Shown here piece by piece: positions 23,851 through 33,232 of a stretch of 64,000 bases of DNA. Below the pieces are notes generated by a model that was not told where the DNA came from, did not search any database, and saw nothing but the letters and a program-made list of their open reading frames with translations. Origin of the DNA: Solirubrobacterales bacterium (GTDB lineage Bacteria; Actinomycetota; Thermoleophilia; Solirubrobacterales; 70-9); contig JAMLGI010000010.1 of the NCBI GenBank assembly GCA_023958085.1, forward strand, positions 1 through 64,000, read 5' to 3'. Within the stretch, counting starts at the first letter, position 1, and each line of letters begins with the position of its first letter. Position numbers and translations under genes: made by a program.

Positions 23851-25530
23851 ATGAGAGCCGCAGACGCGCTGTTCAAGTCCCTGGAGGCCGAAGGTGTCGA
23901 GCACATCTTCGGGATTCCCGGAGGGGCAAACCTGCCCACCTACGACGCCCTTGTGGATGCCAACCTCCGTCACGTACAGGCCCGGCACGAACAGGCTGCC
24001 GGTCATGCCGCCGAAGGGTACGCACACGCCTCGGGCAGGGTCGGGGTCGCTTTCGGCACCTCCGGTCCCGGCGCGACGAACCTGGTGACCGCGATCGCCG
24101 ACGCGATGATGGATTCGGTCCCGACCGTGTTCGTCACCGGGCAGGTCCGGACCGACCTGATCGGCACCGACGGCTTCCAGGAGGCGGACGTGGTCGGCAT
24201 CACCATGCCGATCGTCAAGCACTCCTTCCTGGTGACCGAGCCGCAGCAGATCCCCGAGTACGTCCACGATGCATTCCACATCGCTTCGACCGGTCGACCC
24301 GGTCCGGTACTGATCGACGTCCCTCAGGATCTGGCCCGTCAGGAGATCGAGTACAGCCCGCCGACCGAGCCGATTGAACTGCCCGGCTACAAGCCGAGCG
24401 TCGAGGGCAACCTCAAGCAGATCCGGTTGGCGGCCAAGGCGATGGCGAACTCACGGCGTCCGGTGATCTACTCGGGAGGCGGGGTGATCCTGGCCGAGGC
24501 TTCGTCCGAGCTGCGCGAGCTCTGCGCCGGCGACAACTTCCCGGTCACATCGACCCTGATGGGTCTCGGAGCCTTCCCGGCGAACTCACCCCAGTGGCTC
24601 GGGATGCTCGGGATGCACGGCACCCGGGCGGCAAACTACGCGATGGACGAAGCCGACCTGATCATCGCGATCGGGGCCCGCTTCGACGACCGGATCACCG
24701 GCAAGCTCTCCGAGTTCGCCCCGAACGCCAAGTTCATTCACATCGACGTCGATCCGGCCGAGATCTCGAAGAACATCCCGGCTCACATTCCGATCGTCGG
24801 TGATGCCAAGGCGATCCTGCCGAAGCTGACCCGCGAGTACCGGGCGATCCAGACCGACAGCGAACGACTCGATGGCTGGTGGGGCCGGATTCACGCCTGG
24901 CAGAAGGGCTACCCGCTCACCTACGAGCCCGGCCAGGACGGCGAGGTAAAGCCACAGTTCATGATCGAGACCCTGCACAAGGTCACCGGCGGCGACGCGA
25001 TCGTCAGCTCCGACGTCGGCCAGCACCAGATGTGGGCCGCCCAGTACTACGGCTTCAACGAGCCTCGCCGCTGGATCAACTCGGGCGGTCTTGGGACCAT
25101 GGGATTCGGCCTGCCGGCCGCGCTCGGCGCCAAGGTGGCCAGGCCGAACGAGGAGGTCGTCTGCGTGACCGGGGACGGCAGCCTGATCATGAACGTCCAG
25201 GAACTGGCGACCGCGGTCACCGAAGAAATTCCGGTGAAGGTCTTCCTGGTCAACAACGGCTACATGGGCATGGTCCGGCAGTGGCAGGAACTGTTCTGGG
25301 AGGGCCGCTACAGCGGCGTCGACAACGGCTCCAGCCCGGACTGGGTCAAGCTGGCCGAGGCTTTCGGAGCGAGCGGCCTGCGCTGTGAAGACAGCGCCGA
25401 CCTGGAGGAGATGATGCGGGCAACTCTGGATCACGACGGCCCGGCGCTGCTCGACGTTCGAGTCAGCCCCCGGGAGAACTGCTATCCGATGATTCCCGCC
25501 GGGAACGCGGCAAGGGACATGGTGGGCTGA
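23851..25530 (+). CDS. ilvB: Acetolactate synthase large (catalytic) subunit
   Basis: 559 aa ThDP enzyme that condenses two pyruvates, or pyruvate plus 2-oxobutyrate, for Val/Leu/Ile synthesis. The catalytic Glu is in VQARHEQAAGHAAEGYA (about residue 46). FGTSGPGATNLVTAIADAMM and VTGQV follow; the FAD/central domain has IAIGARFDDRITGKL; the ThDP motif is GDGSLIMNVQELATAV with NNGYMGMVRQWQELFW downstream (about 447-480), both typical of anabolic AHAS. It forms an operon with ilvN (TGATG overlap). An in-frame GTG lies directly before the chosen ATG. Confidence 0.95.
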   Translation: MRAADALFKSLEAEGVEHIFGIPGGANLPTYDALVDANLRHVQARHEQAAGHAAEGYAHASGRVGVAFGTSGPGATNLVTAIADAMMDSVPTVFVTGQVRTDLIGTDGFQEADVVGITMPIVKHSFLVTEPQQIPEYVHDAFHIASTGRPGPVLIDVPQDLARQEIEYSPPTEPIELPGYKPSVEGNLKQIRLAAKAMANSRRPVIYSGGGVILAEASSELRELCAGDNFPVTSTLMGLGAFPANSPQWLGMLGMHGTRAANYAMDEADLIIAIGARFDDRITGKLSEFAPNAKFIHIDVDPAEISKNIPAHIPIVGDAKAILPKLTREYRAIQTDSERLDGWWGRIHAWQKGYPLTYEPGQDGEVKPQFMIETLHKVTGGDAIVSSDVGQHQMWAAQYYGFNEPRRWINSGGLGTMGFGLPAALGAKVARPNEEVVCVTGDGSLIMNVQELATAVTEEIPVKVFLVNNGYMGMVRQWQELFWEGRYSGVDNGSSPDWVKLAEAFGASGLRCEDSADLEEMMRATLDHDGPALLDVRVSPRENCYPMIPAGNAARDMVG

Positions 25531-26069
25531 TGCAGGCAACCGATCTGATGCGGCTCGAAGACCTTGAGGCGCACCGCTCGTACTCCGATCGCAAGCACGT
25601 CCTCTCGATCCAGGTCGAGAACCGGCCCGGTGTGCTGGCCCGGATCGCCGGACTGTTCTCGCGCCGCGGGTTCAACATCGACACCCTGGCGGTCGGACCG
25701 ACCTCCGACCCGGACATCTCCCGGGTCACGCTGACCCTCGACGGCGCGGTCCACCCGATCGATCAGGTCACCAAACAGCTGCACAAGCTGGTCAACGTGA
25801 TCAAGATCCGGGACATGGAGCCGGAGGGAACGGTGGCCCGTGAGCTGGCCCTGTTCAAGGTTTCGGCCGCGGTCGAGAACCGGGCCGAGATCGTGCAGTT
25901 CGCGGAGATCTTCCGGGCCAAGATCGTCGACGTCTCCCGTCGGGCGCTGATCGTCGAGGTCACCGGATCTCACGACAAGATTCAGGCTTTCGAGAGCATG
26001 CTTCGTCCGCACGGTCTGCTCGAGATGGTTCGCACCGGCGAGGTCGCCCTCGCCCGCGGCGGCGAGTAG
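25530..26069 (+). CDS. ilvN: Acetolactate synthase small (regulatory) subunit
   Basis: 179 aa, full length. The N-terminal ACT domain is clear (LSIQVENRPGVLARIAGLFS, residues about 25-44, then RGFNIDTLAVGPT). The second, IlvN-specific domain has KVSAAVENRAEIVQFAEIFR and RALIVEVTGSHDKIQAFESM. It binds valine and controls the catalytic subunit. Its start overlaps the ilvB stop by one base. Only 7 nt separate it from menF, so isochorismate synthase appears to be co-transcribed with acetolactate synthase. Confidence 0.95.
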   Translation: MQATDLMRLEDLEAHRSYSDRKHVLSIQVENRPGVLARIAGLFSRRGFNIDTLAVGPTSDPDISRVTLTLDGAVHPIDQVTKQLHKLVNVIKIRDMEPEGTVARELALFKVSAAVENRAEIVQFAEIFRAKIVDVSRRALIVEVTGSHDKIQAFESMLRPHGLLEMVRTGEVALARGGE

Positions 26070-26076
26070 GACGACC

Positions 26077-27480
26077 TTGCCTTCACCCCTGCTTGATCGG
26101 GCGGCCCTCGGGAGCCTGATCGAAGCCGGGATCGAGCGGGCAGCCGACCGGGGCCGGGCCACCCTGGTCTCGGTGACCGTTCCGGTCCAGTGTCCGGACC
26201 CGGCCGCGGTTGTGTTCGCCGGACGTCGGGTCGGCGAACCCTGGTTTGTGACCGAGCAACCCGATCGCCGGACCGCGATCGCCGTACTGGGCTCCACCCG
26301 CCGGGTGACCGCGACCGGACCGGACCGCTTCCGCGAGGTGGCCGCCGAGTGTGCCCACCTTTCCGGGGAGGCGGTTGTCCTGGGGGAGGAAACCCCGGGC
26401 CCGTCATCGGGACCAGTCTGGACCGGTGGTTTCGCCTTCGACGATCGCGGCGCCCGGACCCCCGCCTGGTCGAGCTTCGAGGCGGCAGCGATGACCCTGC
26501 CGGAGATCTCGATCCAGGCCGATCCGGCGGGGAGCTCGCTGACCGTCAACCTGATGGTCGGTGAGGGGATGGACCCGGCTCGCAGCGCAGAACGAATCAC
26601 GGGACGGGTGGACAGCCTGGACCGAAGCGACCTGGGGCTTCTGGACCCGGATCCGGCGGTGCCGGTCGAGGTCGAGAGTGTGCTCGGTCCGGAGATCTAT
26701 GAGGGCGCGGTCGCCGCCGCGATCGAGCGGATCCGGTCGGGTGAGATCGAGAAGGTGGTGCTGGCCCGGGAGGTGATCGTGCGGGCGGGGCGGACCCACG
26801 ATCCGGCCGCTCTCTTTGCCGCCCTCCGGCGCGGCTTTCCGTCCTGTTTCAATTTCTGTGTCGGGACGGGCTATGCGACCTTCATCGGGGCGACCCCGGA
26901 GCTCCTGGTCCGTTGTGCCGGGCGGGGTGTCGCGACCGTCGGACTGGCCGGGTCCACCCGAAGGAGCTCGGATGCGGCTGTGGATGCCCATCTGGCTCAG
27001 TCCCTGCTCGACAGTCCCAAGGACCGGGCCGAGCATGAGGTGGTAGTGAAACGGATCGTGAAGACACTCTCCCGGGAGAGCATCTGGGTCGAGGCTGCCG
27101 GGGAGCCGGAGGTGATCAAGGTGGCGAACGTTCAGCATCTCGGAACCCCGATCTACGCCCAGCTCGGTCGGCCGCGAACCGCGATCGAGCTGGCCGGAAT
27201 GCTGCACCCGACCCCGGCGGTAGGAGGGGAGCCGTGGGAGAAGGCCCGCCGGGTGATGGCCGAGCTTGAGGATCTGGATCGCGGCTGGTATGCGGGCCCG
27301 GTCGGCTGGATGGACGGGGCCGGCGACGGCGAGTTCTGCGTTGCCCTGAGAAGCGCCCTCCTCTGCGACCGTGAGGCCCGTCTCTTTGCCGGGGTCGGAG
27401 TGATGGCTGATTCCAACCCCGCAGACGAGCTCGCCGAGACCGAGATCAAGCTGGGGGCACTCCTGCCCCTGCTCGGCTGA
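26077..27480 (+). CDS. menF: Isochorismate synthase (menaquinone branch)
   Basis: 467 aa, chorismate-binding enzyme converting chorismate to isochorismate. Signatures: EIEKVVLAREVIVRAGRTHD (about 225-244), YATFIGATPELLVRC, GLAGSTRRS, SPKDRAEHEVVVKRI, VQHLGTPI, LHPTPAVGGEP, and RGWYAGPVGWMDGAGDGEFC near the end with GEF and later Glu residues for Mg binding. It starts with TTG 26077 just after ilvN. With menD, menC, menA, menB and menE in the same 8.5 kb it belongs to menaquinone, not siderophore, synthesis (inference from context). Confidence 0.9.
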   Translation: MPSPLLDRAALGSLIEAGIERAADRGRATLVSVTVPVQCPDPAAVVFAGRRVGEPWFVTEQPDRRTAIAVLGSTRRVTATGPDRFREVAAECAHLSGEAVVLGEETPGPSSGPVWTGGFAFDDRGARTPAWSSFEAAAMTLPEISIQADPAGSSLTVNLMVGEGMDPARSAERITGRVDSLDRSDLGLLDPDPAVPVEVESVLGPEIYEGAVAAAIERIRSGEIEKVVLAREVIVRAGRTHDPAALFAALRRGFPSCFNFCVGTGYATFIGATPELLVRCAGRGVATVGLAGSTRRSSDAAVDAHLAQSLLDSPKDRAEHEVVVKRIVKTLSRESIWVEAAGEPEVIKVANVQHLGTPIYAQLGRPRTAIELAGMLHPTPAVGGEPWEKARRVMAELEDLDRGWYAGPVGWMDGAGDGEFCVALRSALLCDREARLFAGVGVMADSNPADELAETEIKLGALLPLLG

Positions 27481-27491
27481 TTCCCGACGGA

Positions 27492-27497
27492 TACACT
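27492..27497 (+). promoter_or_regulatory. -10 element TACACT upstream of the lysyl-oxidase-like gene
   Basis: TACACT is 26 nt before GTG 27524, and AAGGAG (27512-27517) lies 6 nt before that GTG. This gene therefore seems to have a short leader with a real ribosome site. Confidence 0.45.
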
Positions 27498-27523
27498 CCC
27501 TGCGTTCAGCCAAGGAGCGGGAT

Positions 27524-28444
27524 GTGCCATCAGATCAGGGAGGAATGCTTGAGCGAACAGCGGGACCATATGTGCGAACCCGGAAGAGAGCGGGTCGAAT
27601 GACGGGCCGGGGATCGAGGCTGAGGGTTTCGCTAGTCGCACTGTCCGGCTTCCTGATGGCGCTTGCGGGAGTGGCGGCGCTCGGCCCGCCGTCGACCGTG
27701 GGGGAGTCGGTGGCAGCCACCGCGGCCGGGGCCCGGGTGGCCGGGAGTGGTCCCTGTGCGAACCCGAAGTCCCGGGCGAAGCTGCTCTGTCCCGACCTGA
27801 AGGTCGCCTGGCCGCGTGACCTTGCGATCGATCGCACGACCAGGCCCGGCAAGGCGTTGCTGCGATCCACCAACGACATCCGCAGCCGGGGGCTCGGGCC
27901 GATCGAGCTTCGGGGCCGGCGCGACCGGCCGCGCAGCATGGCGACCATGCAGGCGATCCGCCGCCGGGGCGGTGGGTACGCGCTCTATCCGTCCCAGATG
28001 CGGCTGCGTTTCCACAACGTCGGTGCCCGCTACGGAGGGGCCTACTGGAAGGCGGCCCTGCCGCTTCGATTCGAACTCTGGAAGATCGACGGCCACCGAA
28101 GGAGGGTCAGGCTGGCCCGGGTCGGCCCCAAGCAGTTCTACTGCCTGCGGGACCTGGAACGGACCAGGCCCGGTCGCAGGTCGCCTCGCGACCCGGTCTA
28201 CCCGGCGTGCAACCAGAATCCACGAATCCGCAAGGTGACCCTCGGAACCTCGGTTGGCTGGTCGGACATCTACCCGTCCACCTACGACGAACAGTGGATC
28301 AACGTGACCGGACTCCGGGGCTGCTTCGCCTACGTCCTCAAGGTTGATCCGCTGGACCGGATGTACGAACTGAACGAGAGAAACAACGCCTCCCAGCGAA
28401 TCGTCCGCCTGCCCTGGCGCGGCAACCACAAGCGAGGCTGCTGA
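27524..28444 (+). CDS. Secreted lysyl-oxidase-like protein
   Basis: 306 aa from GTG 27524 (AAGGAG 6 nt upstream); ATG 27599 would give a shorter, conventional signal peptide (SLVALSGFLMALAGVAALG). The mature region aligns with the lysyl oxidase family: LLCPDLKVAWP, then VGPKQFYCLRDLE, CNQNPRIRKVTLGTSVGWSD, YDEQWINVTGL and MYELNERNNASQRIVRL. The Lys of the cofactor-forming pair (GPKQFYC) and a Tyr before EQW are kept. The copper-binding His cluster, expected just before the Lys, is absent; that segment reads RYGGAYWKAALPLRFELW. It may therefore not be an oxidase. Arg-rich, like other exported proteins here. Confidence 0.75.
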   Translation: MPSDQGGMLERTAGPYVRTRKRAGRMTGRGSRLRVSLVALSGFLMALAGVAALGPPSTVGESVAATAAGARVAGSGPCANPKSRAKLLCPDLKVAWPRDLAIDRTTRPGKALLRSTNDIRSRGLGPIELRGRRDRPRSMATMQAIRRRGGGYALYPSQMRLRFHNVGARYGGAYWKAALPLRFELWKIDGHRRRVRLARVGPKQFYCLRDLERTRPGRRSPRDPVYPACNQNPRIRKVTLGTSVGWSDIYPSTYDEQWINVTGLRGCFAYVLKVDPLDRMYELNERNNASQRIVRLPWRGNHKRGC

Positions 28445-28463
28445 ACCCCGTTCCCGACCGGGG

Positions 28464-28510
28464 CCGAACCGGTATCGATCCATCCGGGCGATCGATCAAT
28501 ACCGGTTCGG
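28464..28510. terminator. Bidirectional hairpin between convergent lysyl-oxidase-like and menD genes
   Basis: CCGAACCGGTAT (28464-28475) pairs perfectly with ATACCGGTTCGG (28499-28510). The inner CGATC/GATCG can extend the stem. It starts 20 bp after the + strand stop and covers the last codons of menD. Only short T-runs follow (TCCCTCTTTC on +). Confidence 0.55.
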
Positions 28511-30202
28511 TCCCTCTTTCGGGGTGGCGTGGATCAGGGAGGGCTCGCCGGCCAGCAGGCCGGCCAGTTCGGTCGGGTCGTCAAGACGGTGGCAGGGGAG
28601 GCCGAAGAGGTTTGCCGCGGCGGGGATGTCGAAGTTCGGCGGGGTGGACATCAGAGCCTCGAACTCATCCGGCGGCATCGACTGTTTCTGCGGCAGGCGG
28701 TCGAAGATCGCCCCGCCGTTGTTATCGATGACCAGGATGTGCGGCCGGTTTTCGAGGCCCCGCCAGACTGCGAGTGAACCGATGTCGTGCAGAAATCCGA
28801 CGTCTCCGGTGACGATCACGGTCGGGCGGTTGGTGGCGAGCGCGGCCCCGATCCCGGAGCCGATCAGGCCATCGATCCCGTTCGCTCCCCGGTTGGCGAG
28901 GAAGGTCAGATCCCGCGACAGTGAGGGGGTGAAGGACTCGAGATCACGGATCGGCATCGAGGAGTTCACGTAGATCAGGCCGCCATCCGGCACCGCCTCC
29001 GCCAGCGTCCGGTAGAGCGGCCCGGTGGGTGCCCGATCGGGACCGGGCAGGTCGGCTGCCGCCTCCCTCCACGCGGTGAGATAGCTGCCTTCAGGGACGG
29101 CTCCGAGGCGGCCTGACAGGGTATCCGCGAACCAGGCCGGATCGGCCCTGACGATCTGGCTCGCGGTTCCGGTTGGCTCGTTGAAACCGTGGTCCGGGTC
29201 GATCACGATCTGTTCCGTCCGGTCGAGGCCGGAGAGCCAGAGCCGCAGACCCTTGGAGGTCGGCATCTCCCCGAACCGAAGCACCAGGTCCGGCGTCAGT
29301 TCGGGTCGGGCGTTGAATCCACTCACCCCGTAGCGGTCCGAAGCCCCGATTCTCGCGTAGCCTGGGACCGTCCGGGAGCGGTCGTGGGGGCCACAGAGCA
29401 GCTGTGAGGTTGGCTCGGCCAGCACCGGGCAGTCGAGCGTTTCGGCCAGTCTGGCGACCGGTTCCCGCAGATTCGGGTCGGTCTGACGTCCGGCCAGGAT
29501 CAGAACCCGTCCGGATCCGGCCAGACGCTCCGCAACCCCGTCCACAGTCGCTTCGTCCGGTAGCCGGGGGCGGGCCCCCGAGATGGTGACCAGGGGGCGG
29601 TCACCGCGGCCCTCGAGGGCAAGACTGGAGGTGGCGGTGACAGCATCCGGACCCGGGATCGGGGCCAGGGGTTCCCGAAGCGGAAAGTTGAGGTGTGCCG
29701 GGCCGGGCCGGGGATCCCCCGCGGCGACGGCAAACGCACGACAGGCGGTGGCGCGGAAGTGAAGCAGCCCCGCATCGTCGGCAGCGTGGCTCCCGACCTC
29801 CGAGAACCAGCGCACCGCGCTGCCGAACAGCTTGATCTGATCGATCGTCTGTCCGGATCCGTTGTCGCGCAGCTCCGGAGGCCGGTCGGCGGTGATCACG
29901 ATCAACGGCACGGCCGAAAGGTCGGCTTCCGCCACCGCCGGGTGGTAGTTTGCCGCCGCCGTTCCCGAGGTGCAGAGCAGCGCGACCGGGGTGCCGGAGG
30001 CCTGCGCGGCACCGAGCGCGATGAATCCGGCCGAGCGTTCGTCCACAACCACCGTCACCTCGATTCCCGGCTCGCGCCAGAGTGCCAGGGCCAGGGGGGT
30101 GGAACGCGAACCGGGAGAGATCAAGGCGAGACGAACCCCGCAGCGGGCCAGCTCCTCGGCAAAGGCGGAGGCGAGCGCGGTATTTGCGTTGGTCCGGTCC
30201 AT
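28496..30202 (-). CDS. menD: 2-succinyl-5-enolpyruvyl-6-hydroxy-3-cyclohexene-1-carboxylate synthase
   Basis: 568 aa ThDP enzyme that adds succinic semialdehyde (from 2-oxoglutarate) to isochorismate. N-terminus ELARCGVRLALISPGSRSTP with catalytic-region Glu in VVVDERSAGFIALGAA (about residue 54). RPPELRDNGSGQTIDQ is the MenD-typical segment. C-terminal ThDP-binding region ANGIDGLIGSGIGAAL, then VTGDVGFLHDIGSLAV and VIDNNGGAIFDRLPQ (about 515-530). First gene of menD-menC, with only 12 nt to menC; both are on the minus strand with menA and menB, but menB lies upstream of menA. Confidence 0.95.
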   Translation of the reverse strand: MDRTNANTALASAFAEELARCGVRLALISPGSRSTPLALALWREPGIEVTVVVDERSAGFIALGAAQASGTPVALLCTSGTAAANYHPAVAEADLSAVPLIVITADRPPELRDNGSGQTIDQIKLFGSAVRWFSEVGSHAADDAGLLHFRATACRAFAVAAGDPRPGPAHLNFPLREPLAPIPGPDAVTATSSLALEGRGDRPLVTISGARPRLPDEATVDGVAERLAGSGRVLILAGRQTDPNLREPVARLAETLDCPVLAEPTSQLLCGPHDRSRTVPGYARIGASDRYGVSGFNARPELTPDLVLRFGEMPTSKGLRLWLSGLDRTEQIVIDPDHGFNEPTGTASQIVRADPAWFADTLSGRLGAVPEGSYLTAWREAAADLPGPDRAPTGPLYRTLAEAVPDGGLIYVNSSMPIRDLESFTPSLSRDLTFLANRGANGIDGLIGSGIGAALATNRPTVIVTGDVGFLHDIGSLAVWRGLENRPHILVIDNNGGAIFDRLPQKQSMPPDEFEALMSTPPNFDIPAAANLFGLPCHRLDDPTELAGLLAGEPSLIHATPKEGPNRY

Positions 30203-30214
30203 CCGGCCCGAAGC

Positions 30215-31321
30215 CTATTCGGGCAGGTCGAAATTCACCCCGAGCCCGGGGCCCACGGGCGGGGTCAGCCAGGGACCGTCCAGGGTCGGACCGATCGAGG
30301 AGTGTTCGGCCTCGAACAGCCGCTGGGTTGCAAGTCCCTGAGCGACCCCGGCCCAAGGGCCGTCGGGGTCGAGCCGGCGGAGGGTGACCGCCACGTGGGA
30401 GGCGGCCGCCATCCCGACCGGACCGTCGAGAGCGCTGGACAGATAGGTCGGCAGGTGTCCGCCCAGGGTGGGGTCGAGGTTCCCGATCTTGCTCAGCTTG
30501 ACCGTGGCCGCATCGCAGGCACCGAGTTCGGCAGCACGGCGGGCGTCGGCCTCGGAGCTGACCGACTCGTCGGCAACCAGCGGCACCGGGACCAGTTCCC
30601 TCAGCCGGGCCATCTCCTCCAGCGATGCCACCGGCTGTTCGACCAGCTCGATCGCATGATCCGCGAGCGCAAGGATCTCCCGCGCGGCCTGCTCCACACT
30701 CCAGGATCCGTTCACATCGAGCCGGATCTTCACCCGGTCTCCGAGTGACTCCCGTAGCGCCGCGACCTGCCCCTGGTCGCCTTCCGGGCCGAGTTTCAGC
30801 TTGAACGTCGTGAAACCGGCGCCAGCCCAGTTCTCGGCCTGACGACGAACCTCGTCCGGAGACCCCGAGCTGAGGGTAGCGTTGCAGAGAACCGGTTCCG
30901 GTGGCCGGGAAGACGCGGCCTGATCGCCTGCCGCCATGATGGAGAACAACAGATCGTGAAGCGGGATCCCGCGTTCCCGGGCCCGGACGTCGGCGAGAGC
31001 GGTCTGGACCGCGCAGCGGGCCGGCCGGCCGAGCAGCTTCCGGGAGGTGGAGAGCCACGCCTCATCGGCAGCCTCGGCAGCCTCGGCCGCGAAACACCAG
31101 TTGTGAAGCTGGGCCTCCACCCGTTCGGCGCTCTCGCCTCCGCGAAGTGAAAGCGGCACCGCCTCGCCGAGCCCCGGCATTCCGGAGGCGGATCTGATCG
31201 AGAGCAGAACGGTCTCCCTGTGATCGAGCCGGCCGCGGGCGGTCACGTAGGGCTCACGGAACGGCAGCGAGCTGCGGGCGACCGTGGAGGAGCGGAGCGG
31301 AAAGAGGCCCCGGGTGACCAT
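30215..31321 (-). CDS. menC: o-Succinylbenzoate synthase
   Basis: 368 aa enolase-superfamily enzyme dehydrating SHCHC to o-succinylbenzoate. Active-site pattern is complete: FTTFKLKLGPEGD with the KxK pair (about residues 170-182), RLDVNGSWSVEQA (first metal ligand Asp), IELVEQPVASLEEM (Glu), LVADESV (Asp) and AATVKLSKIGNL with the second catalytic Lys. Members of this superfamily can also racemise N-acyl amino acids, but the men neighbourhood decides the call. One nucleotide separates it from the end of menA. Confidence 0.9.
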   Translation of the reverse strand: MVTRGLFPLRSSTVARSSLPFREPYVTARGRLDHRETVLLSIRSASGMPGLGEAVPLSLRGGESAERVEAQLHNWCFAAEAAEAADEAWLSTSRKLLGRPARCAVQTALADVRARERGIPLHDLLFSIMAAGDQAASSRPPEPVLCNATLSSGSPDEVRRQAENWAGAGFTTFKLKLGPEGDQGQVAALRESLGDRVKIRLDVNGSWSVEQAAREILALADHAIELVEQPVASLEEMARLRELVPVPLVADESVSSEADARRAAELGACDAATVKLSKIGNLDPTLGGHLPTYLSSALDGPVGMAAASHVAVTLRRLDPDGPWAGVAQGLATQRLFEAEHSSIGPTLDGPWLTPPVGPGLGVNFDLPE

Positions 31322-31322
31322 C

Positions 31323-32207
31323 TCAGGAACCGATCAGCAGGCCGATGGTGACCAGCAGCGAAAAGACCCCGAGCAGGGCACCGGTGTCGGCCAGGGCCTG
31401 ATTCAGGGTCGGGCCGTCGGTCCGGGTCGTGACCGCACGGATCGGCTTGATCGCGAGGGGCAGGGCCAGCAGGCCGGCGAGGCCGGGCCAGGGACCGCCG
31501 CGGAGTGCGAGGGTGAGGGCCAGCGACAGGAAGGCGCCCGCGATCAGCAACCGGAAGAGCCGTCGGGTGCGATCCCGCCCGATCCGCACCGCAAGGGTGT
31601 TCTTCTTGGCCCGTCGGTCCGAATCGAGGTCGCGGACGTTGTTGACCACCAGGATCGCGGTCGAGAGCAGCCCGACCGACACCGAGAGCCCGAAGGGCAG
31701 CCAGGCCAGGGTCTCGAGCTGGACGAAGTACGAACCGTTGACCGAGACGAGCCCGAAGAAGATGAACACGAAGACCTCGCCGAGGCCGGCGTAGCCGTAC
31801 GGTCGCGGACCGCCTGTGTAGAGCACTCCGGCGGCGATCGAGACGAGCCCGACCACCAGGATGATCCACCCGGCGAGAAACGCCAGGTAGATTCCGAGCA
31901 GGCCGGCCAGGCCGAAGGCGATCCAGGTCGCGACAAGCACCCGGCGTGGGGTCACCAGCCCGGCCGAGGTGACCCGCACCGGGCCGAGTCGGTCGGCTGC
32001 GTCGGCCCCCCGGCGCGCATCGGAGTAGTCGTTGGCCAGGTTGGTTCCGATCTGGATCAGGACCGAGGCGACCAGGGCCGCGAGGAAACCACCGAGGCGA
32101 GGCAGCGACCCGGAGTTGGCGGCGAACGCCGCGGCGGTTCCGACCAGGACAGGTGCGACCGCGGCCGGCAGGGTGCGGGGCCGGGCCGCATTCAGCCAGA
32201 TTCTCAA
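31323..32207 (-). CDS. menA: 1,4-Dihydroxy-2-naphthoate polyprenyltransferase
   Basis: 294 aa integral-membrane UbiA-family prenyltransferase with about 8-9 hydrophobic segments. First Asp-rich motif NLANDYSDARRGADAADRLG (about residues 55-74) and second VVNNVRDLDSDRRAKKNTLA (about 180-199) bind the Mg-prenyl-diphosphate. It makes demethylmenaquinone. Start: TTG 32207 begins LRIWLNAARPRTLPAA, the usual MenA N-terminus; no ATG or GTG is in frame nearby. It lies 13 nt from the end of menB and 1 nt from menC. Confidence 0.92.
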   Translation of the reverse strand: MRIWLNAARPRTLPAAVAPVLVGTAAAFAANSGSLPRLGGFLAALVASVLIQIGTNLANDYSDARRGADAADRLGPVRVTSAGLVTPRRVLVATWIAFGLAGLLGIYLAFLAGWIILVVGLVSIAAGVLYTGGPRPYGYAGLGEVFVFIFFGLVSVNGSYFVQLETLAWLPFGLSVSVGLLSTAILVVNNVRDLDSDRRAKKNTLAVRIGRDRTRRLFRLLIAGAFLSLALTLALRGGPWPGLAGLLALPLAIKPIRAVTTRTDGPTLNQALADTGALLGVFSLLVTIGLLIGS

Positions 32208-32220
32208 GCCGTCACCATCC

Positions 32221-33147
32221 CTAGGGGCGCTTCGGGAACCTGCCGAAGTCGGGGGAGCGACCTTCCTGGTAGGCGTTGCGGCCCTCCTGGCCTTCCTCCG
32301 ACATGTAGAAGAGCAGGGTCGCATCGTGGGAGAGCTGCTGGATGCCGGTGAGGCCGTCCTCCTCGGCGTTGAACGAGGACTTGAGCAGTCGCAGTGACAG
32401 CGGGGAGAGATGGGACATCTCGCGGCACCAGGCAACGGTCTCCCGCTCCAGGTCCGCCAGCGGGACCACCGCGTTGACCAGACCCATCTCCTCCGCCTCC
32501 CCGGCCGTGTAGTGCCGACAGAGAAACCAGACCTCCTTGGCCCGTTTCACCCCGATGTTGCGGGCCAGCAGTGAGGAACCGAAGCCACCGTCGAAGCTGC
32601 CGACCCGGGGGCCGGTCTGGCCGAAGCGGGCGTTGTCGGCCGCGATCGTCAGGTCACAGACGAGATGGAGGATGTGGCCGCCACCGACCGCGTAACCGGC
32701 GACCATCGCGATCACCGGTTTCGGGGTGCGGCGGATCTGAACGTGAAGGTCTCCGACATCGAGCCGTCCGATTCCCTGCTGGGCGACGTCGTCGTCGCCG
32801 ATGTAGCCGTCGTTGCCGCGGATGCGCTGATCTCCCCCGGAGCAGAAGGCCTCGTCCCCGGCTCCGGTGAAGATGATCGATCCGACCTCGGTGTCGTCCC
32901 GGGCCCGGTTGAAGGCGTCCCGGAGTTCGGCCAGGGTCTGCGGCCGGAAGGCGTTCCTCACCTCGGGTCGGTTGATCGTGATCTTGGCGATCCCGTCGGC
33001 CTTCTCGTAGAGGATGTCGCTGAACTCGCCGGCCGTCTGCCACTCGATCGGCTGGTAGAGAGTTTCTTCCGGGGGGGCGTTGCGGTGGCGGATCGGCAAG
33101 GGCGGTACTCCGTTTCTCAGGTGGCGGCCGGCTGCGTCGGACCGCAC
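32221..33147 (-). CDS. menB: 1,4-Dihydroxy-2-naphthoyl-CoA synthase
   Basis: 308 aa crotonase-fold enzyme closing the naphthoate ring from o-succinylbenzoyl-CoA. Diagnostic segments: [44 protein letters not shown] (active-site loop), [38 protein letters not shown] (typical MenB with the catalytic Asp) and [15 protein letters not shown]. The start is uncertain: GTG 33147 follows a minus-strand CATACT by 6 nt and is chosen; TTG 33099 would remove 16 residues; an upstream ATG would reach toward menE. It is divergent from menE. Confidence 0.92.
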   Translation of the reverse strand: MRSDAAGRHLRNGVPPLPIRHRNAPPEETLYQPIEWQTAGEFSDILYEKADGIAKITINRPEVRNAFRPQTLAELRDAFNRARDDTEVGSIIFTGAGDEAFCSGGDQRIRGNDGYIGDDDVAQQGIGRLDVGDLHVQIRRTPKPVIAMVAGYAVGGGHILHLVCDLTIAADNARFGQTGPRVGSFDGGFGSSLLARNIGVKRAKEVWFLCRHYTAGEAEEMGLVNAVVPLADLERETVAWCREMSHLSPLSLRLLKSSFNAEEDGLTGIQQLSHDATLLFYMSEEGQEGRNAYQEGRSPDFGRFPKRP

Positions 33148-33153
33148 GGCACA

Positions 33154-33159
33154 AGTATG
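33154..33159 (-). promoter_or_regulatory. -10-like CATACT (minus strand) before menB
   Basis: On the minus strand CATACT ends 6 nt before GTG 33147, in the 85-bp region shared with divergent menE. Confidence 0.4.
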
Positions 33160-33232
33160 GTGGCCAACGATAACCGGGCCGGGTGGCAGCATGCGCTTCA
33201 GGTCCGGATGCCGACCGCGGAGAGGAGGCAGG

